14,658 nucleotides of DNA from JAPLJU01 sp964547985 (GCA_964547985.1 CAZJPV010000053.1:1-14658); one strand, 5' to 3'. Shown: positions 1-8,195, counted from the stretch's first letter. The notes: generated by a model not told the origin, from the sequence alone. Translations and numbers: made by a program.

Positions 1-50
1 CGGCACCCGGATTAGGAATCCGGTGCTCTATCCTCCTGAGCTACGGGGGC
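1..50 (-). tRNA. tRNA-Arg (anticodon CCU), 3' part cut off by the window edge
   Basis: The reverse complement starts GCCCCCG (acceptor strand), then TA, a D-arm with GCTC/GAGC pairing, and an anticodon arm CCGGA-TTCCTAA-TCCGG. The 7-base loop places CCT at positions 34-36, so it decodes AGG (arginine). The 5' end is at base 50; only about 50 of the expected ~76 bases are inside the window, so the T-arm and the 3' acceptor strand are missing. It lies downstream of, and on the same strand as, the hotdog thioesterase-like gene. The cloverleaf half that is visible is clean; the identity depends only on the anticodon. Confidence 0.93.
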
Positions 51-142
51 ATGATATTCCGGTTCAAAAAACAGAGGGCTTTGCCTTTAACACGATTGCC
101 GGGGGGTGTCAAGAAAGCGGAAAGGCCCGGGGATACCGTCAC

Positions 143-1108
143 TCACAACGGCGAAGCACCGGCGAGCTCGAATGCCCTCCGGGTCCATTCCGGTGGGATG
201 AGTTCCTTACGCATCTGCTCCGTCAAATCTGGCACGCCGAGAAATTGCCCCGACGCCACGGCGACGGGCTCGAAAGTCCCGTCTTTTCGGACGACGGTGG
301 CACCGCCCGAGGACCAGAATAGCATCCTGGAACCGCCACGGCCTTTTACCTTTTCCCCCCGGGCCAAGAAGATCAGGCGCTCATCAACAGCGACTCCACG
401 ATAGAACGTATAACTCAGCCTGACGGACACACCGCCGCTTGCGGAACGCATGAAACCGGCCCAACCCATGGTCTCGTCGAGGAGCGCGAGAAAAGCAACA
501 GGGTGAATCTTCCCATCCCTCTGAAAGCGTAGAAAGGTCTCCTGATCCCCCGGTTCAAAACCAACCGTTGATATCACGATATTCCTCGAGTCTCCCGTGT
601 CAAGCAGCTGAAACTTCCTTCGCAGTCCCGGCTGCTGACGATCGATACCACAGACAAAACAATTTCTGTAGTAGGGAAGCGCAATCGATTGCCGATCCAT
701 GTCCCGAAACGAACGAGGCAGATAAGACATGAACGTGTCACGCTTCTCCGGGTCATCGTTCTGATAGGAGACAACGGTCGAGATGTAGGGCAGAGCATTC
801 TGTCCGACCAGAATCTTCCCGCTTGCCCCTTCATCCGCGGCTGTTACTTCTATCCTCACGCGGTCGCCGACGCGCACGGCTGAACCGCCCATACGAAAAT
901 CCGCGGTATAAGGATATAGCGCCCGGTCATCGGGCGGACGGCCGTCGAGCCATGTGGTCAGCTCCAGGATCGCTCCCATGCCGATGCCCCCATGGGGTAT
1001 ACCGATCCAGCCTTCCGTCTGGGGGGTCATGAAAAGATCCATCCCGATGTGACGACCGCCTCCCTCGATGGACGATCTTCCGATAAGAAATTCCCTGACA
1101 AAAGTCAC
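143..1108 (-). CDS. Tandem hotdog-fold acyl-CoA thioesterase-like protein
   Basis: A 321-residue protein with two hotdog-like halves. The first half has an HGG-type motif at residues 39-41 followed by a helix (to about 54). A CFVCG motif at 150-154 followed by a PGLRRKF-type stretch marks the start of the second half, as is common in PaaI-like thioesterases. The second half carries HPVAFLALLDETMGW at 202-216, with Asp211/Glu212 at the position of the usual catalytic or polar pair on the hot-dog helix. The start is GTG at 1108, chosen because GGAGG lies 10 bases upstream; no signal peptide or membrane segment is seen. It probably hydrolyses, or only binds, an acyl-CoA in the cytoplasm; the substrate cannot be read from the sequence. 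It follows the flavoprotein relic by 60 bases on the same strand. The superfamily is fairly safe, the exact reaction is not. Confidence 0.7.
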   Translation of the reverse strand: MTFVREFLIGRSSIEGGGRHIGMDLFMTPQTEGWIGIPHGGIGMGAILELTTWLDGRPPDDRALYPYTADFRMGGSAVRVGDRVRIEVTAADEGASGKILVGQNALPYISTVVSYQNDDPEKRDTFMSYLPRSFRDMDRQSIALPYYRNCFVCGIDRQQPGLRRKFQLLDTGDSRNIVISTVGFEPGDQETFLRFQRDGKIHPVAFLALLDETMGWAGFMRSASGGVSVRLSYTFYRGVAVDERLIFLARGEKVKGRGGSRMLFWSSGGATVVRKDGTFEPVAVASGQFLGVPDLTEQMRKELIPPEWTRRAFELAGASPL

Positions 1109-1168
1109 GGGTCCTTGACCTCCGGACCGGTAAAAATGCAGTCTCTCTTACGGGCTTTATTCAGGATA

Positions 1169-1390
1169 TTACCCGTTCATCACTCGCTCGAAACGCAAAT
1201 GCCATCGATCCCCGGTCTCATCACGGGTGATGACGGAGTTCTTGAGACAGTTTGAATCATCTTCCAGGGGGTAGTCGCGCCGGATGAAGGTTCCCCTGCT
1301 CTCCCTTCGCCTCAGGCTCACCGTGAGAATCGCCCGGGCAGCCACCCCTCCGGCAAGTCCTGCACCGACAATCAGCACTTGTTTACCCAT
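1169..1390 (-). pseudogene. Relic of a fumarate reductase/succinate dehydrogenase-type flavoprotein (N-terminus joined to C-terminus)
   Basis: A 73-codon open frame. Residues 5-14 are a dinucleotide-binding start with Gly9-x-Gly11-x-x-Gly14, as at the N-terminus of FAD proteins. From about residue 20 it switches to the typical C-terminal tail of fumarate reductase/succinate dehydrogenase flavoproteins: a short helix, then RRESRGTFIRRDYPLEDD (28-45), with the ESRG arginine retained. In intact proteins these segments are hundreds of residues apart, so the capping and most of the FAD domain is gone. The conserved Trp usually found a few residues after the DD is Cys here. An ATG and an AAGG-type ribosome site remain, so the deletion looks in frame and the peptide may still be made, but it cannot fold into an enzyme. 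It sits between the formimidoyltransferase gene and the thioesterase-like gene on the same strand. Reading it as a pseudogene is inference from family architecture. Confidence 0.75.
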
Positions 1391-1470
1391 GAGCGATACC
1401 TTCGAACCTTTATCAATGAGAGTCCAACCGGCGGGATGCCAAATGTACAGGCCATGTTCGACAGACCTTC

Positions 1471-2358
1471 TTATAAATGACTTTCGATAATCAGGCTGTC
1501 GGCAAAATGGAGGAGTTTCAGATCGCCGGGCGTGACGTCTTCCAGGGCACCGGCCGGGACGAGACCGACGATCTCCGATTCGAGGATCTCCACGCCTTGC
1601 TGCCCGGCTTTTTCCGTGACGATGTCAAAAACCTTTTTGATGGGTGTTTCCCGGTAGTTCGTCAGGTTCATGGAGACCTGAACAATCCCACGGCTTTTCA
1701 GGGAAACGCCGATTGCCTTGACGGACGCGAGACCGCCTCCCGACTGTCTGATTTCGCTTGCGATCTTTTTTGCGATGTCCAGATCGTTTGTTTTGAGGTT
1801 GATGTTGTACGCGATGAGCGGCTCCCTCGCGCCCACCGCCGTTGCCCCCTTGCAGGCATCAAAGAGGGCCGGTCCCGCATCGGGGACCCATTGCGGGTCA
1901 CTCATTTTTTTCTCCAGGTTTTCATAGCCGCCCCGCCGGATGTGAGAGAGCTCCTTCCTTTCCGGCCTGAGTGCCGCCTCTCCGTAAAAAAAGACGGGAA
2001 GCCTGTTTCGCTCTGCAAAGGCCCTTCCGAACCGGCGAGCCACTTCAATGGCGTCTCTCATTTCGAGGCCCGAAATCGGCACAAAGGGAACAACATCGAC
2101 GGCGCCGATGCGCGGGTGGACGCCCCTGTGCTTGCACATGTCGATGACCCCGAGGGCCCTGTCACAGGACGCAGCGGCACCCATTTCGACCGCGCCGGGA
2201 TCGCCAATGAAGGTGAACACCGTTCGATTGTGATCGGAATCTCTGCAAATATCGAGGAGACGAACCCCTTTTACCGATGTCAGGGCATCGGCGATGGACG
2301 AGAGGGCCCTCTCATCGGAACCTTCGCTGAAATTGGGAACGCATTCGAGAACCTTCAT
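1471..2358 (-). CDS. ftcD: Glutamate formimidoyltransferase (stand-alone)
   Basis: Transfers the formimino group between N-formimino-glutamate and tetrahydrofolate, linking histidine or purine breakdown to one-carbon folate pools; cytoplasmic. The 295 residues correspond to the formiminotransferase part only, with no fused cyclodeaminase. Motifs visible: VPNFSEG at 7-13, DHNRTVFTF at 42-50, HPRIGAVDVVPFVP at 81-94 (His81 aligns with the catalytic histidine of the characterised enzyme), then AYNINLKT and QVSMNLTNYRETPI further on. The ATG is 6 bases after the stop of the phosphatase gene, so the two are likely co-transcribed and perhaps translationally coupled; the ribosome site is weak. No histidine-utilisation or cyclodeaminase gene lies in the window, so the metabolic partner is unknown. 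Family assignment is firm; the physiological role is inferred. Confidence 0.92.
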   Translation of the reverse strand: MKVLECVPNFSEGSDERALSSIADALTSVKGVRLLDICRDSDHNRTVFTFIGDPGAVEMGAAASCDRALGVIDMCKHRGVHPRIGAVDVVPFVPISGLEMRDAIEVARRFGRAFAERNRLPVFFYGEAALRPERKELSHIRRGGYENLEKKMSDPQWVPDAGPALFDACKGATAVGAREPLIAYNINLKTNDLDIAKKIASEIRQSGGGLASVKAIGVSLKSRGIVQVSMNLTNYRETPIKKVFDIVTEKAGQQGVEILESEIVGLVPAGALEDVTPGDLKLLHFADSLIIESHL

Positions 2359-2364
2359 ATCCCA

Positions 2365-3009
2365 CTATTCCACGAAGTGAAATTTCATGTCCGGGATTTC
2401 CAGGCAGGTCAGCTTACCGCCATAAACCGCGCCGGTATCGATGCCGATCTTGCCGTTCGTCACAAAGGGTTCCGCAAAGGGGGTGTGACCGAAGATCACC
2501 GTCTTGCCGAACGGATGGGTCGAAAGAAAGAACTCCTGGCGGATCCAGAGCAGATCCTCTGGGTCCTGCCTCTCCAGGGGAACACGCGGTCGAAGGCCGG
2601 CGTGGACAAAGATGTGGCCGTCCGATTCCCAGTAGGGCAAGAGGGACCGGTAGAATTCCATGTGGCGATCGGGTACATCCGCCATCTCCCCCCTCGCCCT
2701 CATCACCGTCCCATAGGACTCAATGGTATTCTGCCCACCGTTGTAAAGGAAGATCTCCCGGTCGACGTTGAAGACGTGGTAGTTGAGAAACATCCGCTCG
2801 TGATTCCCCATCAGGCAGACGACATGATCGTGCGATGCCTGCAGATCCAGAACGAGATCCACCACACCCTTCGAGTCAGGCCCACGGTCGATGTAATCCC
2901 CGATGAAGACCAGGGTGTCCTCCCTCGGGTTTATCTCGATGATGGAGATCATCTCCTTCAGATGGCGAAGGCAGCCGTGGATGTCTCCAATGGCAAAAAT
3001 TTTTCCCAT
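2365..3009 (-). CDS. PPP-family metallophosphatase (serine/threonine phosphatase-like)
   Basis: A 214-residue calcineurin-like phosphoesterase with the full set of two-metal motifs: GDIHG at 8-12, GDYIDRGPDS at 37-46, GNHE at 68-71, and in the C-terminal half FVHAGLRP and FGHTP histidine motifs. This combination and length match small bacterial PPP phosphatases (PrpA/ApaH-like group), which remove phosphate from Ser/Thr residues or cleave dinucleoside polyphosphates; the two activities cannot be separated by eye. It is soluble, with no signal peptide. It lies 74 bases after ftsY and 6 bases before the formimidoyltransferase gene, all on the minus strand, suggesting one transcript. The ATG start at 3009 places GDIHG at the usual distance from the N-terminus. 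Confidence 0.88.
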   Translation of the reverse strand: MGKIFAIGDIHGCLRHLKEMISIIEINPREDTLVFIGDYIDRGPDSKGVVDLVLDLQASHDHVVCLMGNHERMFLNYHVFNVDREIFLYNGGQNTIESYGTVMRARGEMADVPDRHMEFYRSLLPYWESDGHIFVHAGLRPRVPLERQDPEDLLWIRQEFFLSTHPFGKTVIFGHTPFAEPFVTNGKIGIDTGAVYGGKLTCLEIPDMKFHFVE

Positions 3010-3083
3010 GTTTTCCGGCTCACCAGCAGGATAGAGGTCCCTGTGGAAAATCCCGGGGAAGGGTCTTTTCCCGCGGAGAGATT

Positions 3084-4019
3084 CTACTCAAAGAGGGCGT
3101 CCGTGTATTCAATACTTTTGAAGACCCTCAGATCGTCGGGTGCCTCACCGATACCGATATAGCGGATCGGGGTATGGAGCTCCCGGGCAATACGAATGAT
3201 GATTCCGCCTTTGGCGGTCCCGTCCAGTTTCGTGAGCACGATGCCCGTTACTCCCACCTCATCGCCGAACATCCTGGCCTGGGCCAGGGCATTCTGACCC
3301 GTCGTGGCATCGAGCACCAGAAGCACCTCGTGAGGCGCTCCTGGAAGTTCGCGACCCATGATCCGTTTCACCTTTTTGAGCTCCTCCATGAGATTGACCT
3401 TTGTGTGGAGACGCCCCGCCGTGTCGATGATCAGGATGTCGATCTTTTTTGCCCTGGCGGCATGGAGGGCGTCAAAAACGACCGCGGAGGGATCGGCCCC
3501 CATCTGCTGTCGGATCATGGGCACACCGCAACGCTGGCTCCAGACGTCGAGCTGTTCAATGGCTGCCGCCCTGAAGGTGTCGGCAGCAGCCAGCATGACG
3601 CTGTAACCCTGGTCCTTGAAGCCCATGGCCATCTTGCCAATGGTCGTCGTCTTCCCGGTGCCGTTCACCCCCACGACCATGATGGTGAAGAGCCCGTCCT
3701 TCGGAATGTCCAGCGGGGCCTCACTCTTTTTCAGGATGAAGGCGATATTGTCCCGGAGGATCTTCCGAAGAATCTCCGGCTTGTTGAGATCCTGCCGCTT
3801 GGCGATCTCCTTCATGTCGTCGATGAGGTCCTGGGTAAAAGCGGCCCCCACATCGGCCGCGATGAGGGTTTCCTCGATCTCTTCGAAGATATCCCGCTCG
3901 ATGACCTTCTCGCCGAAGATCATCTCGTCGATGGATTTGACCATGCTCTTGCGTGTCTTGCTGAGCCCCTTTTTCAGCCTTTCGAAGAGGTTGCTCCCCT
4001 TTTTTTCTTCTCCCGCCAT
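3084..4019 (-). CDS. ftsY: FtsY, signal recognition particle receptor GTPase
   Basis: Receptor that docks SRP-bound ribosomes at the inner membrane and feeds nascent membrane proteins to SecYEG. With the ATG at 4019 it has 311 residues: a short basic, amphipathic N-terminus (about 1-30), the N domain, then the G domain with G1 GVNGTGKTTT at 117-126, the ADTFRAAA element, DTAGR (G3) and TKLDG (G4), ending in the RYIGIGE region. The long acidic A domain of E. coli FtsY is absent, as in many other bacteria. An in-frame TTG 13 codons earlier (4058) would also be open, but it falls in the T-run of the upstream terminator candidate, whereas the ATG has GGAG 10 bases upstream. It follows smc, a common bacterial neighbourhood. 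Confidence 0.96.
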   Translation of the reverse strand: MAGEEKKGSNLFERLKKGLSKTRKSMVKSIDEMIFGEKVIERDIFEEIEETLIAADVGAAFTQDLIDDMKEIAKRQDLNKPEILRKILRDNIAFILKKSEAPLDIPKDGLFTIMVVGVNGTGKTTTIGKMAMGFKDQGYSVMLAAADTFRAAAIEQLDVWSQRCGVPMIRQQMGADPSAVVFDALHAARAKKIDILIIDTAGRLHTKVNLMEELKKVKRIMGRELPGAPHEVLLVLDATTGQNALAQARMFGDEVGVTGIVLTKLDGTAKGGIIIRIARELHTPIRYIGIGEAPDDLRVFKSIEYTDALFE

Positions 4020-4029
4020 CTGATCATTT

Positions 4030-4033
4030 CTCC
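4030..4033 (-). promoter_or_regulatory. Ribosome binding site fixing the ftsY start
   Basis: GGAG on the minus strand, 10 bases before the ATG at 4019. It favours this ATG over the in-frame TTG at 4058, which would lie in the T-rich tail of the terminator candidate. Confidence 0.6.
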
Positions 4034-4055
4034 GTGCCTGGATTTTCTTGCGGCA

Positions 4056-4086
4056 CAAAACAAAAGGGCTCCTTGAAGCCGGAGCC
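4056..4086 (-). terminator. Rho-independent terminator candidate after smc
   Basis: On the minus strand GGCTCC, an 8-base loop GGCTTCAA, GGAGCC, then CTTTTGTTTTG. The 6-bp GC-rich stem followed by two T-tracts is a plausible intrinsic terminator or attenuator between the smc stop (4147) and the ftsY ATG (4019). The stem is short and the T-run is interrupted by one G, so it may be only partly efficient. Confidence 0.6.
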
Positions 4087-4146
4087 GGGAACTCTTTACG
4101 TCCACTTCATCTTATCGGGATTGCGTGTTCAGAGTCAACGTCAATC

Positions 4147-7100
4147 TTACATGCGGAGGTTGACAGAGACCAGGTTGGATATGCCTTTCTTCTCCATGGA
4201 AACACCATAGAGATTGGAAGCGACTTCCATGGTTTTCTTGTTGTGAGTCACCAGGACGATCTGGCTCTTTTCCGAGATCTCCCTCAGGAATTGATTGAAA
4301 AGGACGATGTTCGCATCGTCGAGGGCTGCGTCCACCTCGTCGAGGACGAGGAAGGGGGTCGGTCTGTAAAGTATGATGGAGAAGATGAGCGCCACCGCTG
4401 CCAGAGATTTCTCCCCGCCCGAGAGCAGGCTCACGCTCTGCAGCCTCTTTCCCGGGAGCTGGATATCGATTTCCACGCCCGTCTCGAGCATGTCCTCCGA
4501 GTCTGTGAGCCGCAGCATCCCTTTGCCTCCGCGGAAGAGCTTCGGGAAAATGAGCTTGAAGCATTCGTTGACGGCCTCAAAGGTCTCTGCAAATCGCGTT
4601 TTCGAAACCTGGTTGATCCGGGTAATGGTCTTCTGGAGCGTCTCCAGGGAAGCCTCCAGATCCGTGATTTGTGAGACGAGAAAGTCGTGCCGCTGCTTGA
4701 GCTCCTCGAACTCTCCGATGGCAAGAAGATTTACCTCACCGAAGCTTTCGACCTGCTCCTTGCCTTTTTCGAGTTTCTCCCGGAGCAGCGTGACCGTCTC
4801 CTCGTCCATGGGGGTGAATTCCGCCGCCAGGGTGTTCAGATCGGCGTTGTACTTCTCAAGAACCCGGTTTTGTAGGGCATCGACTTCAAACGTCGTTTCG
4901 CGGATCCGGATGTCAATATCGCCGGCTTCCCGGAGGACATCATCGAGGCTTTTCCTGAGCTCCTTCTCGTCCCTCTCCCCGGCGGCCAGCTGCGCCACCT
5001 TCTCCTCGTGGCGCTCCCGGGTCCCGGCAAATTCCTTCTCCTGGTCCTCGAGGCCGGCATAAAGGTCTCCGAGGGTCTTCTCGGCGGCGGCCATCTGATC
5101 CGTGATGTCGCTGATGGTCCGGTCACATCCCTCCAGATCCCTTTCCCTGGCCCCCGCCTCCCTGACCATGTCCTCGAGAAGGGAACCCAGGCTCGAAAGG
5201 GTCTTCAGGTCGGCGTTTCGCTTTTCCTCGAGGGAGGCCAGGGTCACCCGCTCGTCGGTCAGGGTCTTATCCTCTTCTTCCAGCGTGTGCTTCTTCTCCT
5301 CCCAGTCCTGCTGTAGCTTGAGAATAAGAGCATTCGCCTCTTCGCCCCGGACTTCCTGGGCGGTGATATCGGCTTCCATGGTTGTGATCCGTTCGAGAAT
5401 GTCCCTTTCCTCGGAGAGCATGCTCTCCCGGTTGAAGCTCAGAGCGGCGATCCGCTGACCCACCCATTTGAGCTCCCCTTCGAGGCGCTCGATGTCCTTT
5501 TTCCTGCCTGTGACCTGAAGCTCCAGCTCCCGCATCCTGCCTCTCAGGCTTTCCAGCGCCTGATCCCTTCCCTCGATGAGGGAAGCCACCTGGCTTCGTT
5601 TCCCGGTTTTGTCCTCAAGGACAGTCTGGATCTCTTCGACGTCCACTTCGAGCGCCAAGATTTCTCTTTTTTTCCGAAGCAGGCTCGTTTCCTCCGTCAT
5701 GGACCTGCTTCCGCCGGTCAGCACCCCGTGGGGACTGATGGTGTCGCCGTCGGGGGTCACGAAAGTCCCGCGGAACCCGTTTCTCTGCCACAGGGAGACA
5801 CCCTCCTTGATATCCGGCACGAGGACAATGTCCCCGAGGAGATAGTCGGCGATGTTTCTGAAATCATCCTTGACATGAACGACGTCGATCAGCCGGATGG
5901 CATTCCGGAGATAATCCTTGCTGCTCAGGTCCTCGCCGTTGCCCTTGACCCTCAGGGGGACGAAGCTCCCGCGACCCGCGGTGGCGGTCTTGAGATAGTC
6001 GATCGCCTCGATACCCTCTTTCTGGCTCCTCACGATGATGTACTGGAGCTTTTCACCCAGGACGGCCTCCACGGCCACCTCGTAAGGTTCGGGCACATCG
6101 ATATGATCGGCCACGAGGCCGAAGAAGGCCTCTCTCGAGAGATTCCCTTCCTCCCGCGCCTTCAGGACCGACCGGATCCCGTCACTGCACCACTCGTGGC
6201 CGTTCTGAAATTCCCGAAGCGACGCGAGCCTCGATGATTGCCTGCCCAGATCCTCCTTCAGGCCGGCGATGGCGCCATCGAACCCGGAGAGCTCGTCGGT
6301 GTACCGCCCGATCTCAACCATCGCCCCGCTTTCGTCCGCCCGCAGCCTCTCGAGTTCTTTGAGTGATTCATCGAGTTCTGTCCGGATCCTCTCGAGTTGC
6401 TCCGCAATGGCTTTCGACCTTGTTTCGTTTTCAGAAAAATCCAGGCTGTCCTTCTCGGCGCGTCTCCTCAGATCCTCCAGGTTCTTGGAGAGGGTGCCAA
6501 CGATGTTCTTGAGCCTCGCTTTCTCCGTCTGGATGTCGAAATAATGAACCTTCTTTTCGTCGACCTCCTTGCGGAGGGCTTCCTCGCCCGCCCTGAGTTC
6601 TTCCACCTGGTGCGTCCGGTTTTCGATCGCGAGCCTGACGGCGTCGAGCCTGCCCAGGGATTCCTCGCCCGCCAGTTTAAGGACATCGATTTCCTCCCCG
6701 ATCCTGAGCTTTCTTTCCCGGAGGGTCTGAATGTCCTCTTCGTCCTTCTGCTTGCGGACCCTGAGGTCGATAATCCTTCCCTTTGAAAATTCGATCCCCT
6801 TTTCCCTGACACCGATATCGTTCCGCAGGCTGTAAATCCTCTCCTGCTGCCTGGCCATGGTCTCTTCGCTCTGCTGGATCTCCGTCCGCAGAGCCAGGAT
6901 CGCGGCCTCGGCCCCAGCAAGTTTCGTCCTCATCCCGGTTGCCCGGGTGTCAACATCGAGGTAATCCTTTTGCAGGTCCTCTTTTTTCGTCATCAGCCCC
7001 AGGCGGCCCTGGAGACAGAGCTTGATTTCGGCATCTCGGATCTCTCCCCGGAGCGCCTTGAATTTTTCAGCCCGTCTGGCCTGTCGGGAGATCTGATTGA

Positions 7101-7713
7101 GCTGGGTTTTGACCTCGCGGAGGATGTCATTCAGGCGGGTTACATTCGCCCGGGTGGACTCCATTTTACGGAGGGCAGACTCCTTGCGGCTCTTGTATTT
7201 GGCAATCCCGGCGGCTTCCTCGATGAAGGCGCGCCGCTCTTCAGGTTTCGCCTCTACCATGCTCGCGATGCTTCCCTGCTCCACGAGGGAATAGGTCCTG
7301 GCCCCCACACCGGTGTCCATAAAAAATTCCCGGACGTCGAGGAGTCGCACCGGGACATTGTTGATGCTGTATTCGCTCTCGCCGCTCCGGAAAAGCCGCC
7401 GTGAGATCATGACCTCGGCACAGTCCGCGTAGGCTCCGGGGAAGGTGTAGGGACCCTTCTCCAGGACCATGGTCACCTCGGCCATGCCGACGGGCGGGGC
7501 GTCTTCGCTTCCATGGAAGATGACGTCTTCCATCTTCTTTCCGCGAAGCATCGTCACACGCATCTCGCCCAGGACCCACCGGATGGCATCCACGACATTG
7601 CTCTTGCCGCATCCGTTGGGACCGACGACGCCACTGACCCCCCCGGGGAAATCGAGGACCGTCCGGTCCCTGAAGGACTTGAAGCCAAGGATTTCAAGCT
7701 TTTTCAGTTTCAT
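4147..7713 (-). CDS. smc: Chromosome segregation protein SMC
   Basis: ABC-type ATPase of the SMC-ScpAB condensin that organises and segregates the chromosome. Full length at 1188 residues, the usual size. The N-terminal head has Walker A GPNGCGKS at 31-38. Two long charged coiled-coil arms (roughly 170-500 and 680-1020, rich in E/K/R/L heptads) flank a hinge at about 515-665. The C-terminal head has the ABC signature LLSGGEKSLAAVAL near 1098, Walker B FLVLDEVDAALDD near 1120-1132, and a VTHNKKTM switch region. The ATG at 7713 follows GAGGGG with 7-base spacing. It is first in the minus-strand series, transcribed away from the CoA-transferase gene. The scpA/scpB partners are not in the window. 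No truncation or frameshift is seen. Confidence 0.98.
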   Translation of the reverse strand: MKLKKLEILGFKSFRDRTVLDFPGGVSGVVGPNGCGKSNVVDAIRWVLGEMRVTMLRGKKMEDVIFHGSEDAPPVGMAEVTMVLEKGPYTFPGAYADCAEVMISRRLFRSGESEYSINNVPVRLLDVREFFMDTGVGARTYSLVEQGSIASMVEAKPEERRAFIEEAAGIAKYKSRKESALRKMESTRANVTRLNDILREVKTQLNQISRQARRAEKFKALRGEIRDAEIKLCLQGRLGLMTKKEDLQKDYLDVDTRATGMRTKLAGAEAAILALRTEIQQSEETMARQQERIYSLRNDIGVREKGIEFSKGRIIDLRVRKQKDEEDIQTLRERKLRIGEEIDVLKLAGEESLGRLDAVRLAIENRTHQVEELRAGEEALRKEVDEKKVHYFDIQTEKARLKNIVGTLSKNLEDLRRRAEKDSLDFSENETRSKAIAEQLERIRTELDESLKELERLRADESGAMVEIGRYTDELSGFDGAIAGLKEDLGRQSSRLASLREFQNGHEWCSDGIRSVLKAREEGNLSREAFFGLVADHIDVPEPYEVAVEAVLGEKLQYIIVRSQKEGIEAIDYLKTATAGRGSFVPLRVKGNGEDLSSKDYLRNAIRLIDVVHVKDDFRNIADYLLGDIVLVPDIKEGVSLWQRNGFRGTFVTPDGDTISPHGVLTGGSRSMTEETSLLRKKREILALEVDVEEIQTVLEDKTGKRSQVASLIEGRDQALESLRGRMRELELQVTGRKKDIERLEGELKWVGQRIAALSFNRESMLSEERDILERITTMEADITAQEVRGEEANALILKLQQDWEEKKHTLEEEDKTLTDERVTLASLEEKRNADLKTLSSLGSLLEDMVREAGARERDLEGCDRTISDITDQMAAAEKTLGDLYAGLEDQEKEFAGTRERHEEKVAQLAAGERDEKELRKSLDDVLREAGDIDIRIRETTFEVDALQNRVLEKYNADLNTLAAEFTPMDEETVTLLREKLEKGKEQVESFGEVNLLAIGEFEELKQRHDFLVSQITDLEASLETLQKTITRINQVSKTRFAETFEAVNECFKLIFPKLFRGGKGMLRLTDSEDMLETGVEIDIQLPGKRLQSVSLLSGGEKSLAAVALIFSIILYRPTPFLVLDEVDAALDDANIVLFNQFLREISEKSQIVLVTHNKKTMEVASNLYGVSMEKKGISNLVSVNLRM

Positions 7714-7745
7714 TCATTTTCCCCTCGAGCCATGATGGAAGCATG

Positions 7746-7772
7746 GGCCCTTATCACAGGGTGTAACGGGCC
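7746..7772 (-). promoter_or_regulatory. Bulged hairpin in the smc leader
   Basis: GGCCC-TTA-(T)-CAC pairs with GTG-TAA-(C)-GGGCC around an AGG loop: 11 base pairs with one single-base bulge on each side. It lies about 33 bases upstream of the smc start codon and has no T-run on either strand, so it is not a terminator. It may be an RNA structure in the smc 5' untranslated region; a function is not evident. Confidence 0.4.
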
Positions 7773-7856
7773 TTCAATAAATTTGTGAAAGGTTAGCAGA
7801 ATAAAACCCCCTTGTAAAGAAAAAATACAACAAAATGTGTATAGCCATTTCACGAC

Positions 7857-7870
7857 CACTATATATAGTG
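7857..7870. promoter_or_regulatory. Perfect 14-base palindrome, possible operator
   Basis: CACTATATATAGTG is identical to its reverse complement. It sits in the middle of the divergent spacer, next to a second small dyad (7875-7888). Such a position and symmetry suit a homodimeric repressor acting on one or both divergent promoters, but the AT-alternating centre could also arise by chance. Confidence 0.4.
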
Positions 7871-7979
7871 TAGGACCCCCAAAGGGGTTATATGGTCAAA
7901 AAGGTTAAATATGATGTTTTTTTGCAGAATCGGCGTCTGCATTCAATTGCGGTTGTTGCTCTCCGGACCATCTTTTTCC

Positions 7980-8006
7980 TTGACTTTTATGGACCGGAAA
8001 GATAAT
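7980..8006 (+). promoter_or_regulatory. Candidate sigma-70 promoter for the CoA-transferase gene
   Basis: TTGACT (7980-7985) and GATAAT (8001-8006), five of six matches each to -35 and -10 consensus, but with a short 15-base spacer. Transcription would begin near 8013, giving a leader of about 180 bases before the ATG at 8196. A weaker alternative is TTGCAT at 8119-8124 with TAAACG at 8141. Confidence 0.4.
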
Positions 8007-8195
8007 TACAACGCCATATGTGCCTTTCCTCGACGAATCGAAAGCCTTCTAAATTCTTCTAAAAAATCAAATGCAGAAAGGGGGGATCCCGCCGCCGTTT
8101 AATCACACATTTCAACGCTTGCATTATGGTCAGGTTTTTCTAAACGCGGAAGACTAAAGTTTTGAACCAAAATTTACAAGGAGGGATATTGAAAT

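Larger units (their letters stand above)
7714..8195. other. AT-rich divergent intergenic region between smc and the CoA-transferase gene
   Basis: 482 bases without a convincing gene; the open frame at 7911-8102 has no ribosome site and no recognisable content. The stretch holds the smc leader hairpin, the palindrome at 7857-7870, a small ACCCC-CAAA-GGGGT stem-loop at 7875-7888, a candidate promoter at 7980-8006 and a leader of roughly 180 bases before the CoA-transferase. It must contain both divergent promoters. For smc only weak minus-strand matches were found (for example TTTACA near 7817 with a poor -10 box). Confidence 0.7.

Noticed and set aside
60..142. Possible terminator after the thioesterase-like gene
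   Set aside because: GGGC/GCCC and CTTT/AAAG segments occur before a T-run, but no continuous stem could be built.
1477..3162. 561-codon open frame on the plus strand
   Set aside because: It lies antisense across the formimidoyltransferase, the phosphatase and the end of ftsY, all of which have unmistakable family motifs. Its translation has no recognisable domain and it is a by-product of GC-rich codon bias.
7911..8102. 63-codon frame in the CoA-transferase leader
   Set aside because: It overlaps the promoter candidate, lacks a ribosome site and has no leader-peptide signature such as a run of one amino acid.
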